Of a stretch of DNA of 64,000 nt, positions 1-8,330 are shown piece after piece. The DNA is from Pararhizobium_B sp963760965 (GTDB taxonomy: Bacteria > Pseudomonadota > Alphaproteobacteria > Rhizobiales > Rhizobiaceae). A program made the position numbers and the translations under genes. A model generated the notes under the pieces. The model was not told the DNA's origin. It searched no databases and worked only from the letters and a program-made list of their open reading frames with translations. The stretch is from the NCBI GenBank assembly GCA_963760965.1, contig CAVXEW010000007.1:310001-374000 (forward strand), given 5' to 3'. The first letter of the stretch is position 1, and every line of letters starts with the position of its first letter.

Positions 1-88
1 GAGCATGTCCGGCAACCTTCCGGACGCACTGCCGGTCGTCATGGCGTGCGACGGAACAACCTCCTCGACAAGAGGGCAGGAGGAATTC

Positions 89-550
89 ATGTCGTGTCAC
101 GGCGTCGATATCGATGCTATATACCGAAGCCTGTGCGTCGAGCCCCACCTCGGCAGCGTCAAACGTCGCGACGACGCCCTGGCCGTTTTCATCGGCAGCA
201 CCCCCCTCTTCGTCACCGCCGACACCGAACATTGCCGGCTGGCGATCTGGACAAATGTCGCCGGGCTGTCGGAAATCGGCGGGCTCCGCGCAGCGAATGC
301 GGCGATCGCATACAACAGCACCCACTATCACGAGACGGGGATGACCGCCGCCGTCTCGGTGCAACTTCAGCAGGTCCTGCTCGGATGCAGCAAGGACGCC
401 CGGTCGATCCGCATACCCGAGATCGCCGAGGTGCTCCTCGAAGTGGAGAGGCAACGCCGCGTCGTGCAAACCTACCTTGCCGAGGCCCCGCTCGACCCTG
501 AGTCCGCGCAGGAGCAGCCCGCGTCGGAAGACTACATGGTGCGCGTGTGA
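89..550 (+). CDS. Small type III secretion chaperone-like protein (153 aa)
   Basis: Small acidic protein of about the size of class I type III secretion chaperones. The frame is open further upstream, but ATG at 89 is chosen because AGGAGG lies directly before it. The protein is an alpha/beta mix with a hydrophobic middle (residues about 30-70) and a charged C-terminal helix. It is much less like the two CesT-type chaperones in this island than they are like each other, so the family call rests mainly on size, acidity and context. Its stop TGA shares one base with the ATG of the next chaperone gene at 550, which means translational coupling. It could be the second half of a heterodimeric chaperone, or a chaperone for a substrate encoded upstream of the window. 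A hypothetical protein of other function is not excluded. Confidence 0.5.
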   Translation: MSCHGVDIDAIYRSLCVEPHLGSVKRRDDALAVFIGSTPLFVTADTEHCRLAIWTNVAGLSEIGGLRAANAAIAYNSTHYHETGMTAAVSVQLQQVLLGCSKDARSIRIPEIAEVLLEVERQRRVVQTYLAEAPLDPESAQEQPASEDYMVRV

Positions 551-1011
551 TGGCCGGCATCATTCAACTCGGTGAACAGTCCGGCACGAACCAGCCGCTG
601 GAAGAATTCTGCGGGCTGGTCAACGGATATCTCGCAGCGCGCGGCGAGGAGTTCGAACCGGTGGACCAGGCCGGCTGCTTCGTCGATGTCGGGGACGAGA
701 TGATTCAGCTCCTCCTCGAACCTCGCCGGCGCGAGGCAACGATGGCCGCCGCACTTCTTCCGGGCGTCGGCGACAGCAGATACCTCGTTCCGGAAATCAT
801 ATGTGATTTCAACGCGATAAATTTGTTCCAGGGCGGCTGCTGCCTCCTGGTCGAAGAGGAGTTCTCCGGGCTCTACATCAGTCGGCAATTTTCGCTACGC
901 GATCTGGCGGCTTCCGGCCTCGGCGCCGGACTGGAAGATTTCGCCCGGAGGATGGGAGAATGGCGCCAGTGGTACCGGAGGGCGGCCGAACCGTTCTGGC
1001 CATCATTGTAA
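550..1011 (+). CDS. CesT-family type III secretion chaperone, copy 1
   Basis: 153-residue acidic protein with the CesT/SycE-like pattern: N-terminal helix, a central hydrophobic strand segment (AGCFVDVGDEMIQLLLEP), a conserved PEIICDFNA stretch, a GGCCLLVEEEF strand and a C-terminal amphipathic helix ending in WYRRAAEPFWP. The family binds the N-terminus of a secreted protein in the cytoplasm and keeps it secretion-competent. ATG at 550 overlaps the stop of the preceding gene (TGATG); a GTG at 547 is possible but less likely. The large membrane-type protein at 1072 follows after 60 bases. A second copy of the same chaperone lies at 3895 before a paralogous large protein, so each is probably the dedicated chaperone of the gene behind it. 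Over half the residues match copy 2 by eye, mostly in the core. Confidence 0.75.
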   Translation: MAGIIQLGEQSGTNQPLEEFCGLVNGYLAARGEEFEPVDQAGCFVDVGDEMIQLLLEPRRREATMAAALLPGVGDSRYLVPEIICDFNAINLFQGGCCLLVEEEFSGLYISRQFSLRDLAASGLGAGLEDFARRMGEWRQWYRRAAEPFWPSL

Positions 1012-1071
1012 GTGTATGTGTTATATTGAGTATTTTTTTAATCAAAATATCATATTAAAGGGGAATTTATC

Positions 1072-3297
1072 ATGGGAGATAGAATTGGTTCGCTCGGAAA
1101 GGAAATAAATCACAGTTCTTTTACGAGCACGACGCCCATCACGTCTCAATCGAACCTGTCCAAAGCCACACTGCCGCCTGACTATTATTCTCATATCACG
1201 CAAAAGCCGGGACAGGGAAGCAACTGCTCAGCCCTCCGGACCATGGCAGAAGTCGACAAATTACTCGCCGACATCCCGAGCCTGAAACCCGTCCTCGTCG
1301 AGCTGCGGAAAGACCACCGCGACGAGGCGATCAGCGCCTACTTCGCCCAGGCCGGATCGACGGACTCCCCCGAAGTGAAGGACGCCAAAGACTTCTGCAA
1401 GATATACGAAGATACCTCGCCCAGCGCGGACCCGCAAATGCGGAAAAGTATGCTCAAGAGGCTGACCCGGGCCTATCGCGAGGCCTATAACGAGAACGCA
1501 TCCGCCGAAGACAAAGCCCTGGACAAAGCCTCCAGGGCCTACACGGAGGGCGACTACGCGCCGATGATCAGATTGCTGATCGAGGCGGGCTACACACCGG
1601 ACAGCCTGAAGCACTGGTCCCACTCCCATTCGTCGGAAAGCGAGTCCCCGGATTACCGTCGCAACCCTGCCGTCAGTTCCAAGTCTGTCAGCCGCAGCCA
1701 CGCGGATGCCCCGACGAGTACAAACCTCAAGGGGGCGCGAGATCCGGAGTCCACACCGGAGCACGATGCCGTCGGAATGCTCTGGTCTTTCACGGAGTTG
1801 CTGCCGCCGGATGTACGGGACGAATTTCGCGGGAAGCTGAAAGAGGGCAAGCAGGAGGCGGTCTCCGCGCTGAAACTGGCGAGCAAGGCCATCCGAGATG
1901 ACGAGAAAAACGCCGGAAAGCTGTCCGACAAGGTGCGGGTGCGCCGGAAGGAAATTCATCTGTGCCAGCGGGCCTTCGAATTGATCAAGGACGAGCTCGC
2001 CAAAGCAGCAATAGATTATAGTGACGCCCCGTCCAAGCAGGAGGCATTCACGAAAGAGCTCGAAGTCGCCGTGCTCGAATTCCTGCTCGGCGACACGCAG
2101 CATTTTAATAAATTCCTGAACAAGTACGGACTGATGGAGGACTTTCAGCCGATTTTAAAATCCACGATTGGCAAAATCACTACGGAAAATCAGTTCAATT
2201 TCGAGGAACATTCCGCCGCCAAGGTCGGGCACAAGAAGGCCTATGCTGTGGTCAAGGGCGGTTGCGCCGCCTTTCCTTCAGAAGTGGCAAGGACGGCGAA
2301 ATACACTGCGATGAAGACGGTGTCTACCGCCCTTTCCTTCGCAGTGCAGGAGACGCTGGGAAGCATAGTCCTCGGAATAGTCTTAAGCAACGGATACAAC
2401 TTCTACGTAGGAGGCCTTGTCGGAAGCGTCGTGACAGGTATCTACCTGCCGTTCGGGGCCAGCCTCAAACAGGTCCTGGAAGCAGGTATGAACGCCGCGA
2501 TCATCGGCGAGACCTTCGCCCAGAACAAGAACCAGCGCCTGATATACAGGATAGGGGGAGAATATATTCCAAACGCCATTTCGGATCTGGCGATCGCGCC
2601 TATTGGCGAAGCGATCGCGGGAACGGCCGGGTTCAAAGCGGAGCATGAATTCTTTCTCTACGTCTTGAGCAAGCTCGGCTCGAGAGTGTTCACCAGCTTC
2701 GGCGGCAGCGTGGTTGACAGGCTCGTGAAGCGGGGAATGCGGAACACCTACATTCCGAAGGTCTTCGGGCAGCAGCCGGATGAAGCGATGTTTTGGCGCT
2801 TTTCCCGAGGGGCCCGCACCAATATTTCCGCCCAGATCCAGCAACTTCGGGGGCCGGACCGATGGCCGACGATTTCACGCTTTGCCATGAATATGATCCT
2901 GTATCAATTGATCAATATAGCGGTCACCCTGATCTGGGAATTTGCGTCTCCCGACCAAGAGGTGTCCACGCAATATCTCAGCGGGGCAAGCGACAGGGCG
3001 GGGCGGGCATTTGCATTCAATAGTATGTACATTGTCAGTTCCCTGCTGTTGGTTACCGCCGGCAGCATCCTCTGGAATTGCATGGATGGATCAGACGACG
3101 CGGATCCCGAACCTGTCGATCCACTCAATGTCTTGGACAGACTCGAGGACTGGCCCGGACCCGGCGACTTGTTGGAAGACGACGACGGGATCCGGCCGGA
3201 TCCCGAAGCGGAAGACGACGACGGGATCCGGTCGGATTACGAAGTGGACGACGACGCGTACGGTTCCGATGCGGACGATGAAGGGTCAGAGTCTTAA
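1072..3297 (+). CDS. Putative type III secreted membrane effector/translocator, copy 1 (741 aa)
   Basis: Not recognised as a named family. Seen: AAAGGGGAA ribosome site before ATG 1072 and a start MGDRI identical to the paralog at 4407. The first 50 residues are polar and Ser/Thr-rich, as in type III secretion signals. A charged helical region covers about 60-380, including a Ser/His-rich linker near 180-230. The core holds hydrophobic segments at about 427-463, 604-625 and 648-673, and a basic MRNTY motif near 555-560 that is conserved in the paralog. The tail (about 674-741) is very acidic and contains a tandem 12-residue repeat. The region before the gene (1012-1071) is A+T-rich, unlike the surrounding sequence. 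The dedicated CesT-like chaperone directly upstream supports export. Inferred role: a protein delivered by a type III system and inserted in a host membrane. An integral membrane toxin of other type remains possible. Confidence 0.6.
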   Translation: MGDRIGSLGKEINHSSFTSTTPITSQSNLSKATLPPDYYSHITQKPGQGSNCSALRTMAEVDKLLADIPSLKPVLVELRKDHRDEAISAYFAQAGSTDSPEVKDAKDFCKIYEDTSPSADPQMRKSMLKRLTRAYREAYNENASAEDKALDKASRAYTEGDYAPMIRLLIEAGYTPDSLKHWSHSHSSESESPDYRRNPAVSSKSVSRSHADAPTSTNLKGARDPESTPEHDAVGMLWSFTELLPPDVRDEFRGKLKEGKQEAVSALKLASKAIRDDEKNAGKLSDKVRVRRKEIHLCQRAFELIKDELAKAAIDYSDAPSKQEAFTKELEVAVLEFLLGDTQHFNKFLNKYGLMEDFQPILKSTIGKITTENQFNFEEHSAAKVGHKKAYAVVKGGCAAFPSEVARTAKYTAMKTVSTALSFAVQETLGSIVLGIVLSNGYNFYVGGLVGSVVTGIYLPFGASLKQVLEAGMNAAIIGETFAQNKNQRLIYRIGGEYIPNAISDLAIAPIGEAIAGTAGFKAEHEFFLYVLSKLGSRVFTSFGGSVVDRLVKRGMRNTYIPKVFGQQPDEAMFWRFSRGARTNISAQIQQLRGPDRWPTISRFAMNMILYQLINIAVTLIWEFASPDQEVSTQYLSGASDRAGRAFAFNSMYIVSSLLLVTAGSILWNCMDGSDDADPEPVDPLNVLDRLEDWPGPGDLLEDDDGIRPDPEAEDDDGIRSDYEVDDDAYGSDADDEGSES
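3175..3246 (+). repeat. Two tandem 36-base repeats encoding acidic EDDDGIR units
   Basis: Unit 1 is 3175-3210 and unit 2 is 3211-3246; the first 21 bases are identical in both. They encode EDDDGIRPDPEA and EDDDGIRSDYEV, followed by a degenerate third unit beginning DDDAYGSD. The repeats lie in the acidic C-terminal tail of the putative effector and could vary in number between strains. Confidence 0.8.
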
Positions 3298-3894
3298 CCC
3301 GGCCGGAGCTGCCGGGGACGCTTCGCTGCGGTGGCGCGGCGAATGCAGTGGCCGCCGCCCGCCACGCACCTCGTGCCCCTCTTCGCGCCATGAGGGCGGG
3401 CGCGGCCGGTCACGCCTCCTGCGTCTGTGGAGACCGACCGGCTGCGCGCCGGTCGGGAGACCGCTCCGGCGGCACCACCGCTCTCCGACGGACGGCGGGC
3501 TGGCTGCAAGGTCTTTCGAACCACTTCGCCGTTCGGCATGCGCACGACGGACGAAGCTTGCGATGCGCAGGAAATGCGCTCTGTAACATTCCCCACATGA
3601 TCCTGTCATGAACCGCCCCTAAGGCTGATTTCCGGCACTCGGGTCCTGCGAAGGAAACGTCGGGGGCGCAACGTCTGCCGATCGCCCGCACGGGCCTCAC
3701 CGGCGATATCGGCGACCCGCTTCGCACCGCCGCGAGGTCCGCGCCGGCAGATCTCCCTGCCGGCGGACGGGAGAGGGGATCGTGACAGCACACGCCGCGG
3801 GCCGGGCCGCCGGCCGCCATTCGCCGAAGCCGCAACCTTGCGCCGGCCGCCACGCAGGTGAACCCGTGGTCGCACGGAAGCCCGCGGTGCACCC
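3298..3894. other. About 600-base gap between the two chaperone/effector cassettes
   Basis: No convincing gene on either strand; the open frames here are GC-driven shadows without family similarity or ribosome sites. Two clean inverted repeats are visible: 3435-3455 (7-base arms CGACCGG/CCGGTCG) and 3742-3765 (9-base arms CGCCGGCAG/CTGCCGGCG, 6-base loop). Neither is followed by a T run, so they are not typical terminators. No counterpart of the first small chaperone gene (89-550) is recognisable here, so the duplication appears to involve only the second chaperone and the large protein. Confidence 0.6.
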
Positions 3895-4353
3895 GTGAAG
3901 ACTGAAGAGCAGCCTGGCCCTGCCGGGCCGTACCCGCAATTTCTCGAACTCGTCGACGGCTGTTCCCGCATGCTGGGAGTACGATGCGGACCGGCGCCGC
4001 AGGCCGGCTGCTTCGTCGAGGTCGGAGAAACGCTGGTTCAGTTCCTGCTTGAGCCCCATCGGCGCGGGATGACGCTTTCCGCAACGATCATGGAAGGCGT
4101 CGGCGACCCCCGCTACCTGGTCCCGGAGATCATATCCGACTTCAACGCCACGCAGCTGTTTCGCGGCGGCTATTGCCTCATGGTCGAGCCGGAGTTCCGC
4201 GGGCTCTACGTCAACCAGCATCTTTCCCTGGACGGGCTGGCTCCGGCGACCCTCGCCGCACTCGTCGGGGACTTCTCGAGGCGCTCCGGGGAGTGGCGCA
4301 TCTGGTACCGCGAGGCCGCAGGGCCGTTCTGGCCGGCTGCCTGCCCGGGCTGA
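3895..4353 (+). CDS. CesT-family type III secretion chaperone, copy 2
   Basis: 152-residue protein strongly similar to copy 1 over its whole length. Shared stretches include QAGCFV[DE]VG, the GVGD.RYLVPEI motif with DFNA, GLY..... SL and the C-terminal WYR.AA.PFWP. GTG at 3895 is chosen because it gives the same N-terminal length as copy 1; the ribosome site is weak and ATG at 3970 is an internal alternative that would remove the first helix. It ends 53 bases before the paralogous large protein at 4407. Inferred role: cytoplasmic chaperone for that protein. Both chaperones are better conserved than the proteins they precede, so they may partly substitute for each other. Confidence 0.75.
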   Translation: MKTEEQPGPAGPYPQFLELVDGCSRMLGVRCGPAPQAGCFVEVGETLVQFLLEPHRRGMTLSATIMEGVGDPRYLVPEIISDFNATQLFRGGYCLMVEPEFRGLYVNQHLSLDGLAPATLAALVGDFSRRSGEWRIWYREAAGPFWPAACPG

Positions 4354-4406
4354 CTCATGCATCCCGGTAATTTTTCGAACGAGGACATTTTCGAAGGAGC
4401 AGTTTC

Positions 4407-6470
4407 ATGGGTGACAGGATCCCGCCCGGCCCGGGCAGCCAGTTTTTCGAAAGCCGCCATCGGGTCGACATGCGGGCATTGCAGGGCGCGCCGAGGCCCG
4501 ACGAGACCCTTTGCCGGAACTATGTCGGTCGCATCACGCAGCAGCGCGGCCGTGTCGAAGGCAAAGCTCCGCCGCCCCGCATCGAAATGGTATCGGCCGG
4601 CTTGCGCTCAATTCCCTCCCTCACCGACACGACTTCCACGCGGGAAGAGAGCCGCATCGACGGCGGGTCCGCCAGCGACGACACCGGCCGGGAGCTCGGC
4701 GACCGCGAACGCCTGGCGAGGAGCTTCAGGCTCAACGTCCTGGCGACTGTGTCCCGGTTTCCCGCCTCCCTCCAGCAGGAAACGGCTTCGCGCCTCGGCC
4801 TCGACGTCGGGGCGGACGAATTCGCCGCGCACGGGATAGACCTGCAAGGCGGAGAACTCTTCGGCGACCCGCTGAAGTGGGAGCGCCTGCTGGCCGACCG
4901 AGACGTCGCACCGGAGCGGCTGTTCGGCATTGCCCACGCCGCCGCCGTCGAATTCCTCGACACGGCCGAGGATCCCCCGCCCGGTGAAAGGGCCGCCCTG
5001 GATCTCGTCCTGATCAAGAAGCGGTTCGTCAACTCCATCCGGCTCCGCGTGACGCGGCACCTCCCCGAGCGAACGGGGTCCGGCGGGACCCCCCGCGCGG
5101 GAAGCGAGCTCGATATGGCGCTGATGGACGGGATCTTCGGATCGGGCCGCGAACTCTCCGCCTTTCTCGCGAGGCACGAAATCGGCCCGGAGGTGGTCCG
5201 GGCAGCGATCGGGTCAGCCCTCGAGGAGATCAAGCTTGTCGGGAACCTCGCCGCGGCCGACGGGTTCGTGGCCGTCGACCTGCACGACGACGAGGACTAC
5301 CGCGGCAGCCGGGGCGGCTGCGCGAAGTTCGGGGCGATCGTCGCCAACACCGCGCGTCACGGCCTCGTCAAGAGCGTCTCGGCGGGAACGACATACGCGG
5401 TGAAGGAAACGATAGCGACCGCGAGCCTCGCTTTTCTCGACAGGCTGGGAATGGACTTCTTCTGGGCCGGCTACCTCAGCGACGCGATGACGATGTTCTA
5501 CTACGCCTTCGGCTACGACGAGGTCCAGTCGATCTCCGCCGATGTCCTGAACGCACTCTTCGTCGGGCAGAGCTTCAAGGAGAACAGGGACCAGGCGCTG
5601 CGGTGGAGAGTGGCGGGAGAAATCGCCGGAAGCGCCGTGCCCGCGCTGACCATCGCCCCGGCAAGCGAGGCGATCATGGGCCTCACCGGCGTTTCGGCCG
5701 AAGACCGTCTGGTCGAGTACGCCCTGTCGAAGATTGCCGCGAAGATGCTCGAAGGCTTCGGCTCCGGCATGGTCCAGAGCGTCGTCCGGCGCAACATGCG
5801 GAACACCTACTCCCGGGAATTCCGGGAGCGCAGGGATTTCAACGGTGCCCGCAGGGCCGGGCGGAAGGTCGCCGACCTGAACCGCCGGTTCAAGGACCAC
5901 CGGAAGGTCCCCTCGATCGCGAACCTGATCATGAGGGTGCTCCTCTATCAGGTGGTCAACGCGCTCCACACCTACGCCTTCTACGCGCTGGACCCGCTGG
6001 AGGAGGCGGCCGCGGGCTACCAGTCGGACGCACAGGACCGCGCGCAGCAGAAGCTGCTGTTCAACGTCATGGTTCTTTCCGCCACGATCCTGATGACGAC
6101 GCTTGGCCAGTACTTCTGGAGCCGTTGGGAAAAGGCGCCCGTCCCGGACGGGGCCGAAGGCGGTGTCCGGGTCGAGGAGATCGACGACGACGCGGATTCC
6201 GACGCCGACGGGCAGGCCCCGCTGTCGGTCGACCGGCTGGCGGACATGCTGGCCGGCGTGGTTGCCGAGGGGGTCGAGGGCGACCGCGCATCCCTCGAGC
6301 GGCTGGACCTCGCGACGCGGGAACTCTTCGCGCTTGACTGGCAGGAAGGCAGCACCTGGGACCTGTCCTCGGACGAGGACGAAACCTGGCAGTTCTTCCC
6401 CCTCGACAGCCAAAGCGGAGAAACGGAGATGGAAGAGTGGTCGGAAGAGGAGGATCCGACCTCCGGCTGA
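4407..6470 (+). CDS. Putative type III secreted membrane effector/translocator, copy 2 (687 aa)
   Basis: Paralog of the protein at 1072. Shared features: start MGDRI, a polar N-terminus, a charged helical first half, a GGCA.F motif near residue 310, hydrophobic segments at about 335-370, 504-528 and 550-571, the MRNTY motif after the first membrane region, and an acidic C-terminal tail (about 572-687). The tail sequence is unrelated to that of copy 1: it has no EDDDGIR repeats but does have SSDEDE and EEWSEEE clusters. GAAGGAG precedes the ATG. The N-terminal halves have diverged far more than the membrane cores. Together with the chaperone just upstream this fits a secreted protein with a conserved membrane module and variable ends. 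No enzyme motif was found, and it is not recognised as a named effector. Confidence 0.6.
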   Translation: MGDRIPPGPGSQFFESRHRVDMRALQGAPRPDETLCRNYVGRITQQRGRVEGKAPPPRIEMVSAGLRSIPSLTDTTSTREESRIDGGSASDDTGRELGDRERLARSFRLNVLATVSRFPASLQQETASRLGLDVGADEFAAHGIDLQGGELFGDPLKWERLLADRDVAPERLFGIAHAAAVEFLDTAEDPPPGERAALDLVLIKKRFVNSIRLRVTRHLPERTGSGGTPRAGSELDMALMDGIFGSGRELSAFLARHEIGPEVVRAAIGSALEEIKLVGNLAAADGFVAVDLHDDEDYRGSRGGCAKFGAIVANTARHGLVKSVSAGTTYAVKETIATASLAFLDRLGMDFFWAGYLSDAMTMFYYAFGYDEVQSISADVLNALFVGQSFKENRDQALRWRVAGEIAGSAVPALTIAPASEAIMGLTGVSAEDRLVEYALSKIAAKMLEGFGSGMVQSVVRRNMRNTYSREFRERRDFNGARRAGRKVADLNRRFKDHRKVPSIANLIMRVLLYQVVNALHTYAFYALDPLEEAAAGYQSDAQDRAQQKLLFNVMVLSATILMTTLGQYFWSRWEKAPVPDGAEGGVRVEEIDDDADSDADGQAPLSVDRLADMLAGVVAEGVEGDRASLERLDLATRELFALDWQEGSTWDLSSDEDETWQFFPLDSQSGETEMEEWSEEEDPTSG

Positions 6471-6626
6471 AGGCGCTCGCCGATTGCCGGAGCTCGCTGC
6501 CACGGGGCACTGCGGCCCTGTCCGCGGCCTTCGGGCGCCAGGCCGGGAAATACATCGGATTTTTCGATCAAATCGACAGAAACGTTTTGTTGGATCGATT
6601 GGTTGATTGATGTCATCTTCCGGGCC

Positions 6627-7754
6627 ATGTCAACTTCGTTCGAACAGTCCTCGTCCGATCGCCGGCAGCCTGCGGCGAAGGCTCTGCCCCGTCTCGGCGT
6701 GCCCGGCGGACCGCTCCGGCTCCTGCCGGGCCTGGCGCTCTGCTGCATCGTGACGCTGGCCGCCTACCTCCTTGCCGACCTCGAGACGCGGCTCTTCGGG
6801 CGGGACTGGCTGGAGGCGCTGGTGCTCGCGATCCTGCTCGGCACCGCCATCCGCACGGCCTGGACGCCGTCGAGCCGCTGGCTGCCGGGGATAAGCTTCA
6901 GCGCCAAGATCCTCCTGGAGGTCGCCGTCGTGCTGCTCGGGGCCGCCGTCAGCGCGACGACGATCCTTTCGATCGGCGTCGGATTGCTCGCCGGCATCGC
7001 TGTGCTGGTTGTCGTCGCCATCGCCGCAAGCTTTTTGCTCGGACGCGTGCTCGGATTGCCGGTCCGGATGGCGCTGCTCGTCGCGTGCGGAAACTCCATC
7101 TGCGGCAACTCGGCCATAGCCGCCGTCGCGCCGGTCATCGGCGCCGACAGCGAGGACGTCGCCGCCTCGATCGCCTTCACGGCCGTGCTCGGCGTCGTCG
7201 TCGTGCTGGCGCTGCCGCTGCTCGGGCTCGCCCTCGGAATGAGCGACCTGCAGTTCGGTGCGCTTGCCGGGCTGACCGTCTACTCGGTGCCGCAGGTTAT
7301 CGCCGCCGCGGCCCCGCTCGGCACCACCGCCGTCAAGACGGCAACGCTGATCAAGCTCGTGCGGGTGCTCATGCTCGGCCCGGTCTGCCTCGCCCTCTCG
7401 CTGATCGCGCCGGGGCTGCGGGAGGAACCGGACGAACCGGCCGGACACATCACCGCCGGGGAACGACCGAAACGCGGCCTTCCGCCGATCCACCACCTCG
7501 TGCCGTGGTTTATCGTGGGCTTCCTCGTGCTGGTGACGGCACGATCGCTCGAACTCCTGCCACAAGCCACCCTCGCGCCCGCCTCGCACATCGCCACCCT
7601 CCTCACCGTCCTGTCGATGGCTGCGCTGGGCCTCGGCGTCGACATCCGCGTCGTCGCCAGGGCCGGCGGTCGCGTCACCGCGGCGGTGGTGCTGTCGCTC
7701 ATCGTACTTGGAGCGATCAGCCTCGGGCTGATCCGGCTCTCGGGGCTCGGCTGA
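6627..7754 (+). CDS. YeiH/UPF0324-family membrane protein, putative sulfate exporter
   Basis: 375 residues with about ten hydrophobic segments and the family signature around GNSICGNSAIAAVAPVIGA (about residues 155-175), followed by the conserved SVPQVIAAAA region. The family is annotated as putative sulfate or sulfonate-related exporters of the inner membrane; the substrate is not proven. An upstream TTG in the same frame exists at 6603, but ATG at 6627 (MSTSF) matches the usual N-terminus better. A loop near residue 275 is rich in Glu and Pro. It ends 5 bases before the convergent BA14K gene. It appears to be the first ordinary chromosomal gene after the accessory island. Confidence 0.85.
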   Translation: MSTSFEQSSSDRRQPAAKALPRLGVPGGPLRLLPGLALCCIVTLAAYLLADLETRLFGRDWLEALVLAILLGTAIRTAWTPSSRWLPGISFSAKILLEVAVVLLGAAVSATTILSIGVGLLAGIAVLVVVAIAASFLLGRVLGLPVRMALLVACGNSICGNSAIAAVAPVIGADSEDVAASIAFTAVLGVVVVLALPLLGLALGMSDLQFGALAGLTVYSVPQVIAAAAPLGTTAVKTATLIKLVRVLMLGPVCLALSLIAPGLREEPDEPAGHITAGERPKRGLPPIHHLVPWFIVGFLVLVTARSLELLPQATLAPASHIATLLTVLSMAALGLGVDIRVVARAGGRVTAAVVLSLIVLGAISLGLIRLSGLG

Positions 7755-7759
7755 CAGGC

Positions 7760-8104
7760 CTAGCGCGCGACGCAGAAATGGTCGCGGCCGTCATACCCCC
7801 GGAAGGTTCCGGTACGGGGATTGAAGCTGCGGTAGGAGCTCTCGCACCAATTGTACCACGCCGGAGTCCAGGGCCGAAGCGGACCGTAATATACCCGCGG
7901 CTGTCGGCTTTCGGCGATGGCGCCTCCGATGATCGCGCCGGCCGCCAGGCCCATGATGCCGGCCGCCGCCGCCCCTCCGTAGCCGTGATGGTAGTGCCGG
8001 TAGTAGCCATGGTGATACCTGCCGGCCCAGGCCGCCGACATCGGCAGGAACGACATGGCGGCAACCGCGGCGGACATGGAAAGCAGCTTGAACGTCTTGC
8101 TCAT
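7760..8104 (-). CDS. BA14K family lectin-like secreted protein
   Basis: 114 residues. It has an N-terminal signal peptide (MSKTFKLLSMSAAVAAMSFL then PMSAAWA), a His/Tyr/Gly-rich stretch (HHGYYRHYHHGYGG), one glycine/alanine-rich hydrophobic segment, and the C-terminal BA14K module: WCESSYRSF, NPRTGTFRGYDG and a final Cys. The two cysteines probably pair. GAGGGG precedes the ATG at 8104; another ATG seven codons upstream is less well placed. The family is known from Brucella and rhizobia as small immunogenic, lectin-like envelope proteins. Confidence 0.88.
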   Translation of the reverse strand: MSKTFKLLSMSAAVAAMSFLPMSAAWAGRYHHGYYRHYHHGYGGAAAAGIMGLAAGAIIGGAIAESRQPRVYYGPLRPWTPAWYNWCESSYRSFNPRTGTFRGYDGRDHFCVAR

Positions 8105-8330
8105 GATCCCCTCACTCTCCAGCATAGATCAGATACGGACGCCAAATGAACTTCGGCTTCCGGCTCGAATATGTCGAGAGGAAAAATATTGCCATCGAAA
8201 GACTGGTGAGGCAAGAAAATAACGCTGCCGATACATACCTCAAGCGAAGGCCTCGCAAGGATCTTGGCGCTTGCGGCAAGAATATGTAAAGAGCGTTTCA
8301 ATTTGCAACGGACGCTGCCAGAGCGGGGCC

